A stretch of 43,327 bases of DNA from Acidobacteriaceae bacterium (lineage in GTDB: Bacteria > Acidobacteriota > Terriglobia > Terriglobales > Acidobacteriaceae). The translations under genes were made by a program, and so were the position numbers. The stretch is taken from positions 1 to 43,327 of the forward strand of contig JASHOY010000296.1 in assembly GCA_030038435.1 (NCBI GenBank), written 5' to 3'. The notes below the pieces were generated by a model. That model had not been told where the DNA came from. It was given only the letters and a program-made list of their open reading frames with translations, and searched no databases. How positions within the stretch are numbered: the first letter of the stretch is position 1; every line of letters begins with the position of its first letter. This document shows positions 18,201 to 25,359 of the stretch, in pieces.

Positions 18201-18968
18201 GGCGATGGTACCGTGCAGTTGATTGGTGCCGCTTTTGGTCGTGATATTGACGGTGCCGCCGATCGTATCGCCCAGCGCGGCATTGGCGGAAAACTGATCC
18301 ACATGGACCGTATTCACCGAGTCCAGTTGCGGAATGAAGGACACCTGGCGGCTGGAAGATTCCATGTCGGGGACGCCATTCAAAAGTACTTCGGCTGACA
18401 TGGATTGACCGCCGCCGATGGAGACCTGGGCGGCCGTGGAATTGCTTGTAGGTGTCAACTGGGCAGTGGCGTATTTCCCGTTGGGTATTACTCCATACTC
18501 GTCCCGCTCGAGGGCAAACGGCGAGCGGCCGTTGTTGGGCAGATCCTGTACTTCTTCCGCGGTGAGCGACTCGCCAGTGTCGGCGTTGGCAGTGTCGATC
18601 AATGGAGTTGCAGCCGTGACCACGACAGATTGGTTGACGTTGCCGACTTGCAGTACTATGTTTTCCGTTACCGTTGACTCCACCTGCAGTTCCACGCCGG
18701 GGTGCTGATAGGCTTTGAAGCCGGCCATTTGCACACTGATTGTGTAGACGCCGGGATCGAGAAAGGGCGCGGTATAGGAGCCGCGGCTGTTGGATTTCAC
18801 GAGCGTCGTTGCCCCGGTTTCGGCGTTGACTATTTTGATAGCTGCATTAGGCACAACGGCGCCGGTTGGGTCCGTTACTAAGCCCGTCAATGTTGCCCGT
18901 GTCTGCTGGCATGGCGCATAGGCAGCGAGACATAGGATTGCGATTACAGCGAAAATGAACCTTCTCAT
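15297..18968 (-). CDS. Oar-type TonB-dependent outer-membrane receptor with N-terminal carboxypeptidase-regulatory-like domain
   Basis: About 1223 residues from the ATG at 18968, which has GGGAGG 3 bases upstream and begins a signal peptide (MRRFIFAVIAILCLAAYAPC). An upstream in-frame ATG at 19079 would add 37 residues with no signal character. After the signal, ATLTGLVTDPTGAVVPNAAI starts a carboxypeptidase-regulatory-like beta-sandwich, then a plug domain (around LPNNGRSPFALE), then a large beta-barrel ending in a terminal Phe, as expected for outer-membrane assembly. Such very long receptors are characteristic of Acidobacteriota and import or bind large ligands such as oligosaccharides with energy from TonB. 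Its position between glycan hydrolases suggests that it takes up their products. No SusD-like partner is present. Confidence 0.93.
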   Translation of the reverse strand: MRRFIFAVIAILCLAAYAPCQQTRATLTGLVTDPTGAVVPNAAIKIVNAETGATTLVKSNSRGSYTAPFLDPGVYTISVQMAGFKAYQHPGVELQVESTVTENIVLQVGNVNQSVVVTAATPLIDTANADTGESLTAEEVQDLPNNGRSPFALERDEYGVIPNGKYATAQLTPTSNSTAAQVSIGGGQSMSAEVLLNGVPDMESSSRQVSFIPQLDSVNTVHVDQFSANAALGDTIGGTVNITTKSGTNQLHGTIAEYYNGSRPFEALPYFTKKGTTIPSSHYNQDGATIGGPVVIPHLFNGHNRLFFFYAFEGYYSNTTSPTISSVPTQDERNGDFHALLSADGTAAQFYDPYYDPGVTSTGYQTIGGNQYWIRAAIPNNCITGATAYCSTNGYSPDTQISPIAQAYLKYIPMPNYSGPSAKPDGEDNFLNYTPNTNDYNSNTARIDWNISDSDKISAELHLSNYTERNDNYYSNLAISGASNNYQQPGGQVDNVKTFSPSLSLETRLGFQRYDDVAPPSTLGTSPTKFGFPGYIASNSDDLAVPYVTFSDGASIEPFSNQTNGYGIIDYLTGFVVVNKTWGRHSFKAGIDARVWKKSGFSPMQANGQFTYSASKTSFLSESPDFAADEIEQPFGSSLALFELGLPSTGTFSITSKFQYDNWYSAYFLQDDWKALSNLTFSLGLRLDHETAVVESNNRMVQTWNGDESNTTTGAATSAYGSQYAGDVAALAGYNSSYLPSPSALQATGATVYETPGNRDPYHPAMLYVSPRIGFAYAPARFKNKLVVRGGFAILNQPFGTYTASSTTGYTQATSMLMTNSRVNGGYTPITTWEDPYPNTNSSAANYNPIAQLLGPAEGADTSLGGTPLFFAKVKVPYSDKFSLDVQKEYGHNWMAEIGLMHVLSVHNSLYENINNYPYYKYLDHTPNANSATAEAVSNNMSVQVSNPFYKLFPTFTTSSGASVPNTTSLNTSPTIPVSSLVLSYPEYSGVDEFYIPASTVNFNGLTARLEKSMSYGLDFNANFEYSRQLGTTVQTNPGALWYGETSSDFPIHLAVTSIYQFPFGRGRQFMNSANGLVESALGGWTISGEYQYLSGQPLTWGNVNYTGNFQAFHNRPHYTGGPSFNTTDFDRVSADQPGSWNLRTFPEYLLRSDPTNNFDFSALKDFILRERVILQLRVDAFNALNHAQMSTANVSPTSSSFGYITSQANTNRTLAGGLHLSF

Positions 18969-19079
18969 TGGCCTCCCAATTACAAGTCTGTTGTTGGATC
19001 TGGAAGTCTGGATATGTCCCCGCTTTTGATCGAAACCGCCTGCACTAAAGCGCGGGGGCGACGTTCTAGGCACCATCAA

Positions 19080-20022
19080 GTGTGTATGACCCCACTATGG
19101 CAAGAGCCGTTGACCTCGACGGAAGACGTAATGGCCCCCTGGCCGGCCTCGTAGGTTGGCTTGCACCGGATAGGTCGCCAATGTGAAACGTTCCCAACTT
19201 GAGTCAGTCTCATAAAGGCATCGCCTCCCGTTTGCAGTTCGCTCGTCAGGACTGGCGGCCGCGCCAGCGCACTTTTGCTTTACGAGTGGGAAGAGTAGGC
19301 AAACGTGAATTTTGGTGTCAATGACAAAACCAACCCTTTGCCGAAGTGAACACGGGATGAATCAGTCCGCGGGACGACGGCCGCATCCGAGCGCAAATGT
19401 ATTTTCAATGGGATAGCGGCGAGTTAGTGCTTGAATGGAGAGCCAAAAGCACTAAGTTTGGCCCTCGATTTAACGCCAGAATTGTTCCGAATTCCGGAAC
19501 TGTTTGGTCCTGAAAATCGCGGAGGGGGTATGAATATTCTGCTGAAGTTGACTGGCGATCCTGAGAGCGAGTGCCAGGTTGCATTAATTTGCGTTCGGCA
19601 AATCTCACATGTTTGTCAATGAATTGGCCCCTTTCGCCATAGGATGAATTCTGTGGCCAGGTACTTGGCCAGCGGGTGCGGCGATCGTCTGCGGCATTGA
19701 TTTCCTGGTTTCCGCTGCGGTAAGAATCGGCTTGTGGTTCCGTTATTCGGAACGCGAACGCCGGCTCTTCGCGCGGCTGAGTTAGTAGCGCCATGTGCAG
19801 TCGATCGGTTTTTGGGCAATAGGAAATAACGTGGTGGGCTTATCAACTCGGCGGCGGCGCGATCCTCTTTGGCCGCCCAGTCATTTACGCAACGACCTCC
19901 GAAGAAGATCGGGGAGTCGAAGTACTCCCTGGGAACGGCGATGGCATCGAGCTATTCGCGAAACCTCTGACTTGCTGACTCGGGAAGTGATTGGCGCCAA
20001 TTAAGGCAGATCTTGTCCGCAC
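19080..20022. other. Long intergenic region upstream of TonB receptor, no supported gene
   Basis: Short frames on both strands (such as minus 19405-19794 and plus 19795-20004) have no recognisable product. On the minus strand a TTGACA (19316-19321) is followed after 17 bases by CTACTC, a possible but weak promoter for the TonB receptor with a long leader. The same TTGACA is part of TGTCA-A-TGACA (19316-19326). The remainder may be degenerate sequence. Confidence 0.3.
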
Positions 20023-21543
20023 TCAGGTTAGCTTGAACGTCCAGGCGATTTTACCCGGGCGCCGCTCCGGCAGCGAGAGCGTGAGTCCATTGTCACTGAG
20101 CTGCCATTGAATGCGGGCGTTCGAGCCGAGCATCGATACACTGTGAATCGAGCCGGAAGGCAGTGCGACTCCCTTGCGAATGGACTGGATGTGCAAAGAT
20201 GCGCCGGGCCATCCCATAACGATGATGTAGAGGGCTTCCGCTTTCGTAGTGAACCGGATTTCGCGCGCCACGGAATCGGTCGTATGCTGGTTGGCCCCAG
20301 CCGACCCAAGGGTAAAGATCGCCGGACCTTCGCCAAATGTGACCGACCAGGGACGTGTGCCGTAAATCGACTCCCCGTTCATCTTTAGCCAGGAGCCGAT
20401 TGCCCGCAGGCGGACCTTTGCCACTTCGGGAATGATGCCGTTGGCTTCCGGCCCCACGTCGAGCAGAAAATTTCCGTTTTTCGAAACAATATCGATCAGT
20501 TGAAAGATGAACCATTCGGCAGGTTTGTAGTCGAGCGAGTGCGTGTAGCACCACGACCGGTTCCAGTACATGATGTGATCGGCTTGCCAGGGGTAGCCGG
20601 CCGTTGTGGGCAGCCCGCTGGCTTCATAGTCCAGGATGCCGCTTCCCCTGGCAAAATCCTCGCCTTTATAGGTGATGGCCACCTCCTGATGGCGTTGGGC
20701 CGCATGATTGAAGTAGTGCGCCAGCATCTGCTTGCGATATTGCTCGGGAATAATGCGACAGCGGCTGTCAAAGTAGATCAGGTCGGGGTGGTAGGCGTCC
20801 ACCACCTCGATCACCTTGTCCCTCCAAATCTCTGCAAAGCGTTCCGTGGGGGCTGGGTCGGGATGCTCGTAATTAAATGCTCCACTTTTGCTCGTGCGGA
20901 CATAGGGTGTGGGCCAATAGAAATCCGCATATTGGGGATCGTAGATATCCGCATTCCGGATGGGGCTTTCGTACCAACCCCAGAGCCATTGGTGATGGAA
21001 GCTGGTCATGAACTTCATCCCCCGCTTCCGTACCGCTTTCTCCATGTCGCCGACCAGATCCCGCTTCGGCCCCATGTCGAATGCATTCCACCGATTCACT
21101 TTGCTTTTCCACATGGAGAAGCCGTCAGCGTGCTCGGCCACCGGACCCATATATTTCGCTCCCGCTTCAATAAAGAGCGAAACCCATTCGTCCGGATCCC
21201 ATTCTTCAGCCTGGAACATCGGCACAAAGTCCTTATACCCGAAGCTGCTGACGACGCCGTAGTTGGCAACGTGATACTGGTATTGCGGGTACTTCGGCAG
21301 GTACATCCAGTGCGGATACCATTCGTTGAGAAATGCAGGAACCGAGTAAATTCCCCAGTGATAATAGATCCCGAATTTCGCGTCTCGAAACCACTCCGGC
21401 ACGGAGCGATGATCGAGCGAGCTCCACTCCAGTTGGTTAGGGCCGGAGATTCTGGCAGTCAACGCATCCAGTGCGAGTATTCCGCTTCCGACTGCGGCCA
21501 ACGCCAGAGACGATCCTCTCAATAGTTCCCGGCGTGTCAACAC
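20023..21543 (-). CDS. Tat-exported alpha-L-fucosidase, family GH29
   Basis: A 506-residue enzyme from the GTG at 21543, preferred because AGAGGTGA precedes it closely and the Tat leader (TRRELLRGSSLALAAVGSG) starts at once. An upstream TTG at 21585 would add 14 residues. GH29 landmarks are clear: WFRDAKFGIYYHWGIYSVPA (about 51-70), AEHADGFSMWKS (136-147), the nucleophile Asp259 in DLIYFDS, and NFLLDVGPEANG near the start of the C-terminal beta-sandwich. The family removes alpha-L-fucose from glycans by retention. The acid/base residue is not conserved in the family and cannot be assigned here. Its location at the end of the glycan locus suggests debranching of fucosylated polysaccharide. Confidence 0.92.
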   Translation of the reverse strand: MLTRRELLRGSSLALAAVGSGILALDALTARISGPNQLEWSSLDHRSVPEWFRDAKFGIYYHWGIYSVPAFLNEWYPHWMYLPKYPQYQYHVANYGVVSSFGYKDFVPMFQAEEWDPDEWVSLFIEAGAKYMGPVAEHADGFSMWKSKVNRWNAFDMGPKRDLVGDMEKAVRKRGMKFMTSFHHQWLWGWYESPIRNADIYDPQYADFYWPTPYVRTSKSGAFNYEHPDPAPTERFAEIWRDKVIEVVDAYHPDLIYFDSRCRIIPEQYRKQMLAHYFNHAAQRHQEVAITYKGEDFARGSGILDYEASGLPTTAGYPWQADHIMYWNRSWCYTHSLDYKPAEWFIFQLIDIVSKNGNFLLDVGPEANGIIPEVAKVRLRAIGSWLKMNGESIYGTRPWSVTFGEGPAIFTLGSAGANQHTTDSVAREIRFTTKAEALYIIVMGWPGASLHIQSIRKGVALPSGSIHSVSMLGSNARIQWQLSDNGLTLSLPERRPGKIAWTFKLT

Positions 21544-21726
21544 TTGGTCACCTCTGGTTGGCGGATCGGCGCTCTGCAACGACAATACGCAAGGTTTCCG
21601 TTGAATTCTACCAAAGCAGTGAGTCCGCCCATGATTTATGGCACTCTCCGGTAGTGGTGCCGTTCGATTTCCACACCTTTTAGCTTCGCTGATTCTATCG
21701 TTAGCGATGCCAATGAATGGATGCGT

Positions 21727-22764
21727 TTACGGTTTTTTGCCTACGCAAATCTCTACGGGACCTTCGGCCCGGACCATCTTTATTCCAACCCCTCTTCCGA
21801 GATTGCCTTTATCAAAAGGCGATACTCTTTGGCGCAGCGCCGACCAAAGGGCACCGGCTGCCCGAGCGCTTTTCGGTCGGTTTTGGGGCGCAGCTAACTG
21901 CACAGCTTCCGCAGACTCTGTGATCTGCGCGTCTATTTCGATTCCCGTTGCAACGCAAACAGGAACCGAGTCCTTGAACTCTTGGTCGAAAACATTGAGA
22001 TACGTTAGACCGAGCATGTGCTGGCTCGGTTCTTTTCGAATCCAACCTGCCGAGTCCAAGACCTGGCCGAGTTCCTTTGTGAGTTGGATTGATTCGTCAT
22101 CTTGGAAAACGCTTATAGTGTACTCTGTCCCTTTAAATGGCAAAAGCGCTGCAATCAACCCCGACTCGTCTATCAGGGAACGGGGCGAGCGAAGCCTATT
22201 CAACTCTGCTTGGGCCTCTGCTGCGTCGTTTAATGCCTCTTTTAAATGCTGTTCGGCGGCAATTGCCGTATTGTTAGCGGACTTAATGTCCCGCTCGAAG
22301 GAATCCGCCTCTTTTCTGGCACCGCGAGCGAGAGCGATAGCATTTGATGAAGAGAGATTAGCTTTTCCGGCCTTGTCTACAGCATCGCCGGATTTGGTTT
22401 CCGCATCCTTGGAATCAGTCAACGCCTTCGATGCGTTATCAGCAGCGTTTTGCGCCTTCGTGTCTAGGGAGCCAATTACCTGCGCAGAGAGATCGTCATT
22501 CCGCTGTCCATATGGATACGCCAGCAGTTCCGCAATCACAGCAATCCCAAAGAACCAGAGGCCAATCCTTTCAAAACGCCTCTCTCTGTTCTTATCGTCC
22601 GAGAGATGGGCCAACACGTCGAACAGCACCAGCAGTGCGAAGAACACAAGCGCCGCAAGTTCCAAATCGCTGTGGACTGCCCTAGCCGAATCAAGCGAAT
22701 TCCAGCCTGGAAGAAATCTGGCAAAGTGCATATTAGTCTGTTTAATCCTCGTGGGCGCATTCAT
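21727..22764 (-). CDS. Two-transmembrane coiled-coil protein of unknown function
   Basis: A 345-residue protein I do not recognise. Two hydrophobic segments lie near residues 33-52 (LELAALVFFALLVLFDVL) and 68-84 (IGLWFFGIAVIAELLAY). They are followed by a long Ala/Lys/Asp/Glu-rich stretch (about 100-200) with coiled-coil character. A folded C-terminal part (about 205-320) contains LLPFKGTEYTISVF and an apparent alpha/beta fold. AAGGAG lies 8 bases before the ATG at 22764. It is divergent from the transposase gene. Such proteins often sit in genomic islands; a membrane-tethered sensor is possible but unproven. Confidence 0.75.
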   Translation of the reverse strand: MNAPTRIKQTNMHFARFLPGWNSLDSARAVHSDLELAALVFFALLVLFDVLAHLSDDKNRERRFERIGLWFFGIAVIAELLAYPYGQRNDDLSAQVIGSLDTKAQNAADNASKALTDSKDAETKSGDAVDKAGKANLSSSNAIALARGARKEADSFERDIKSANNTAIAAEQHLKEALNDAAEAQAELNRLRSPRSLIDESGLIAALLPFKGTEYTISVFQDDESIQLTKELGQVLDSAGWIRKEPSQHMLGLTYLNVFDQEFKDSVPVCVATGIEIDAQITESAEAVQLAAPQNRPKSARAAGALWSALRQRVSPFDKGNLGRGVGIKMVRAEGPVEICVGKKP

Positions 22765-22875
22765 ATCCCGGCTCCTTCGCTACCGCAGAAAGTGGAGCAA
22801 AAGAGGACAGAGAGTTATTGCAGAAGAGTCTACATCTGGAGGTGAGCAATCTGCAATAAAAAAGCAAAATAAAGC

Positions 22876-22916
22876 TTGACAATCGTGCCTTTAATGCTAT
22901 TATAAAGGCATTAAAG
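22876..22916 (+). promoter_or_regulatory. Sigma-70-like promoter with overlapping inverted repeat
   Basis: TTGACA (22876-22881) is spaced 16 bases from TATTAT (22898-22903), 22 bases before the transposase ATG. CTTTAATGC (22889-22897) and GCATTAAAG (22908-22916) are perfect 9-bp arms flanking the -10. A repressor bound here would block the promoter; the Phd-like protein encoded downstream is one candidate. Confidence 0.65.
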
Positions 22917-22924
22917 AGGCAGAC

Positions 22925-23812
22925 ATGAACCGCTTGAGCATAGCAAAACGGGCACAGGTGATAGGGGCTTTAGTGGAAGGAAACTCTATCAACGCAACCT
23001 GCCGGATGTTCGGGGTTGGCAAGCACACGGTTCTTCGTCTACTCGAAGACGCTGGCGAAGCCTGCGCCAAGTTCCACGACAGATACGTGCGCAATCTAAG
23101 GGTTCGCCGGATTCAGTGTGATGAGATTTGGTCGTTCATCGGCGCGAAAGCGAAGAATGTTCGGGTTGAGAAAGAGCCTGAAGGTTGGGGAGAGGTTTGG
23201 ACTTGGACGGCCATTGATGCGGATACCAAGTTGTGCGTCAGCTACTTGGTTGGTGGAAGGGATGCAAATTGGGCCTATGAGTTCATGCAGGACTGCGCAG
23301 AGCGCATTCATGGCCGCGTCCAGATCACTACGGACGCGCACCGGGCCTACCTGCAAGCCGTCGAAGGTGCCTTTGGCTGCGAAGTAGACTATGCGCAATT
23401 ACAGAAGATATACGGCGCTCCGACCGATGCCGACCAGCGCCGTTACTCCCCGGCGAAGTGCATCGGAACTGACATGAAAGTGGTGAGTGGCGATCCCGAT
23501 CCAAAGCATGTCAGTACGTCATACGTCGAGCGCCAGAACCTCTCCATGCGAATGGGGATGAGGCGGTTTACCCGGCTCACCAATGGCTTCAGTAAGAAGT
23601 TTGAAAACCACGTTCATCAGATCGCGGTTTACTTCTTTCATTACAACTTCTGCCGCGTTCACTCCACACTGCGAGTGACCCCGGCGATGGAAGCGAGTCT
23701 CGCAGATCATGTTTGGTCGCTTGAGGAACTGTGCGGCCTGATACCTGAAGAGAACCCGATTCAGCGGATCGACAGAGAGTTGATTTTGTCGGCCCTGAAG
23801 AGAACGGCTTGA
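22925..23812 (+). CDS. IS1-family-like DDE transposase
   Basis: A 295-residue protein. Residues 1-45 form a helix-turn-helix (INATCRMFGVGKHTVLRLL), followed by a DDE core. The first acidic residue lies in IQCDEIWSFIG, the second in QITTDAHRAYL and the third in STSYVERQNLSMRM, with the usual basic region after it. It is a single frame, longer than classical IS1 InsAB and without the programmed frameshift. The start ATG has GAGG 8 bases upstream and its own strong promoter with an overlapping inverted repeat. I could not find convincing matched terminal inverted repeats or a target duplication, so mobility today is uncertain. A Phd-like frame begins 10 bases after its stop. Confidence 0.85.
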   Translation: MNRLSIAKRAQVIGALVEGNSINATCRMFGVGKHTVLRLLEDAGEACAKFHDRYVRNLRVRRIQCDEIWSFIGAKAKNVRVEKEPEGWGEVWTWTAIDADTKLCVSYLVGGRDANWAYEFMQDCAERIHGRVQITTDAHRAYLQAVEGAFGCEVDYAQLQKIYGAPTDADQRRYSPAKCIGTDMKVVSGDPDPKHVSTSYVERQNLSMRMGMRRFTRLTNGFSKKFENHVHQIAVYFFHYNFCRVHSTLRVTPAMEASLADHVWSLEELCGLIPEENPIQRIDRELILSALKRTA

Positions 23813-23822
23813 AAGGAACGAT

Positions 23823-24029
23823 ATGGCAAAGGCAAATCAGGTTTCATTGCCCTACGTAGACCCGAGCGTACAGCATGTGGGCGTGACCAAACTGCGGGCC
23901 TTGAACGTGGCGCAGTTACGCGACCTGGATAAGACTTTGGTGATTCAGGACAACGACAAGCCCTTGGCTGTTCTGCTGCGTTTTGATCACTTCATGGCGA
24001 TGCAGGAACAGATTCGAGAAAAGGAATAG
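23823..24029 (+). CDS. Small Phd/YefM-like antitoxin-type protein
   Basis: A 68-residue protein following the transposase after 10 bases, with AAAGGAACGAT before its ATG. The segment TKLRALNVAQLRDLDKTLVI followed by DNDKPLAVLLRFDHFMAMQEQI resembles the N-terminal DNA-binding half of Phd/YefM antitoxins (helix, short hairpin with a D-x-x-x-x-L-V-I pattern, helix). No toxin gene accompanies it. As a co-transcribed companion it may autoregulate the promoter at 22876-22916. The resemblance is by eye and moderate. Confidence 0.6.
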   Translation: MAKANQVSLPYVDPSVQHVGVTKLRALNVAQLRDLDKTLVIQDNDKPLAVLLRFDHFMAMQEQIREKE

Positions 24030-24030
24030 C

Positions 24031-24240
24031 TCACTTGTTTTCAGTGGCTTCGCGGACCACGCGCAGCGCATTTTGGCTGCTATCTAAAGAGAGGCATTTA
24101 TGGGCATCGAAAGCGACGGAAATCTCAGCTTCAGCCTCGCTCCGTTCGTTCAGGGCGGAAGCGAACTGGGAGCCGCACCGCTCACAGACCCCCGCAAAGT
24201 TCGGGGTGGTTTTCACGATGCGGAGTCTGCGCGTTGCCAT
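24031..24240 (-). CDS. Small zinc-ribbon-like protein
   Basis: A 69-residue protein that begins with a basic strand (RRLRIVKTTPNF), then CERCGSQF and, after about 25 residues, FDAHKC. This two-Cys plus His/Cys arrangement is typical of small zinc-binding proteins common in acidobacterial genomes. Its 3' end meets that of the Phd-like gene with a gap of one base. Its start overlaps the tail of the frame continuing from the truncated cysteine desulfurase. Function unknown. Confidence 0.5.
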   Translation of the reverse strand: MATRRLRIVKTTPNFAGVCERCGSQFASALNERSEAEAEISVAFDAHKCLSLDSSQNALRVVREATENK

Positions 24241-24679
24241 GACTCAAGTCTATCGCCTCCGCAGCCGAGAAACCTTCCCTGTGGATTTCTAACGGCACCA
24301 GTACCCACTCTCCCAAGACCTTGTCGTTGGGCTTTATCCTTTCGTGGAAGTATTCGACAACATCTTGCCCTCGGCCCTCGGCCCGACGCCGGGGACAGTC
24401 CAGCCCTAGGCGAAAGCCGCCATCTCCGGCGTCGCTCATCATGCCTTTGAGCGCGATGTTGTTGCCTTCGATGCCGCCGCTGGTGAAGATCACCTCGGCG
24501 GGGTGGCACTTGAGCAGCGCCGCAACCTGCTTCCGGGCATGCTTCAAGTGCGACAGAGCGCGGCGGCCGCAGCCGTGGAGGGAAGATGCGTTGCCGAAAG
24601 ACTCCGCGAAGCATGGGAGCATGACTTCCAATACTTCGGGCAGGACAGGCGTGGTGCTGGTGTTGTCCAGATAGATCAT
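24182..24679 (-). pseudogene. Truncated cysteine desulfurase (NifS/IscS type), last gene of the operon
   Basis: The ATG at 24679 overlaps the stop of the phosphatase gene as ATGA. Residues 1-80 are a clear NifS N terminus: MIYLDNTSTTPVLPEV, FGNASSLHGCGRRAL and EVIFTSGGIEGNNIALKG. After about residue 80 (near 24440) the similarity stops, and the frame runs through unrelated sequence to a TGA at 24182. A complete enzyme is near 380 residues and needs the PLP lysine and the catalytic cysteine, both missing here. The break coincides with the island carrying the transposase and with a 9-bp inverted repeat. In an intact operon this gene would supply sulfur, plausibly for Fe-S clusters or for the sulfido ligand of the molybdenum cofactor. 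Confidence 0.8.
24384..24434. repeat. 9-bp inverted repeat at the cysteine desulfurase break
   Basis: CGACGCCGG (24384-24392) and CCGGCGTCG (24426-24434) are perfect complements 33 bases apart, straddling the point where NifS similarity ends. It may be a recombination or insertion boundary, a terminator stem, or coincidence in GC-rich DNA. Confidence 0.35.
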
Positions 24680-25359
24680 TGACACAGTGCGGCCTCGCTG
24701 GTTGGCGCGATTTGCGCATGGTCGTGGCGCATCGCCGAATACACAGCACAACGCGCGGGTACTGGGGTGTAGTTCATCAAACGGACCCGCGTTCGGCCGG
24801 GCTCAAACTCAATGATGTTGACGCAGCCGTAGTCCTGCCCAATGCTGTGCAGATTTCTGACCGGGATTTCCAGTGCCGAACAGAGGATGAGGCGATTAAT
24901 GCCGGCGTGCCCGACCATCAGGACCTGCCCCTGGGAGCTGACCAGGATTTCCTGCAAAGTAGCGATCACCCGCTGGCGGCAATCGGCAAAACTCTCTCCA
25001 CCCGGAGGACGCCAGTGCTCCATGTCGCGTCCGCGCGCAGCGTATGCTTCGGGGAATTTTTTCCGAATCTCCTCAAAGCTGAAGCCTTCCCAATCGCCCA
25101 GATTGATTTCACGCAGGCCTCGGACGGGTTCCACAGGGCTTGTGCGCCGGCCGGCGATGATCTTCGACGTGCGCACGCTGCGCGAAAGATCGCTGGAAAT
25201 GATGCGGCTGAAGGAGACAGGCTTAAGCCAGTTGCGCAGCGCCCATGCCTGCTCGATGCCTTCTTCGCTCAGCGGCGCCTCAATCTGGCCGATGAAGGCG
25301 TTGCCCGCCACTGAGATGATGGCGCCGTGACGAACGAGATAAAGTGTGACGGGGTTCAT
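24676..25359 (-). CDS. Histidine phosphatase (phosphoglycerate-mutase superfamily)
   Basis: A 227-residue cytosolic protein. YLVRHG at residues 7-12 carries the phospho-accepting histidine. LREINLGDWEGFSFEEI and the late VGHAGINR complete the branch-1 histidine phosphatase signature, close in style to the CobC/alpha-ribazole phosphatase group. The start at 25359 is set by an ATGA overlap with the CoA-ligase-like gene. Upstream in-frame codons would extend it by 32 residues without domain support. Its substrate is unknown. In this operon it probably removes phosphate from a small-molecule intermediate rather than acting in glycolysis. Confidence 0.85.
   Translation of the reverse strand: MNPVTLYLVRHGAIISVAGNAFIGQIEAPLSEEGIEQAWALRNWLKPVSFSRIISSDLSRSVRTSKIIAGRRTSPVEPVRGLREINLGDWEGFSFEEIRKKFPEAYAARGRDMEHWRPPGGESFADCRQRVIATLQEILVSSQGQVLMVGHAGINRLILCSALEIPVRNLHSIGQDYGCVNIIEFEPGRTRVRLMNYTPVPARCAVYSAMRHDHAQIAPTSEAALCQ

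Noticed and set aside
19405..19794. Possible 129-residue protein, minus strand
   Set aside because: No motif, and the neighbouring frames are equally open; nothing supports expression.
22800..24240. Complete insertion sequence with terminal inverted repeats
   Set aside because: I could not find matched ends or a target duplication, so only the transposase gene and its promoter are claimed.
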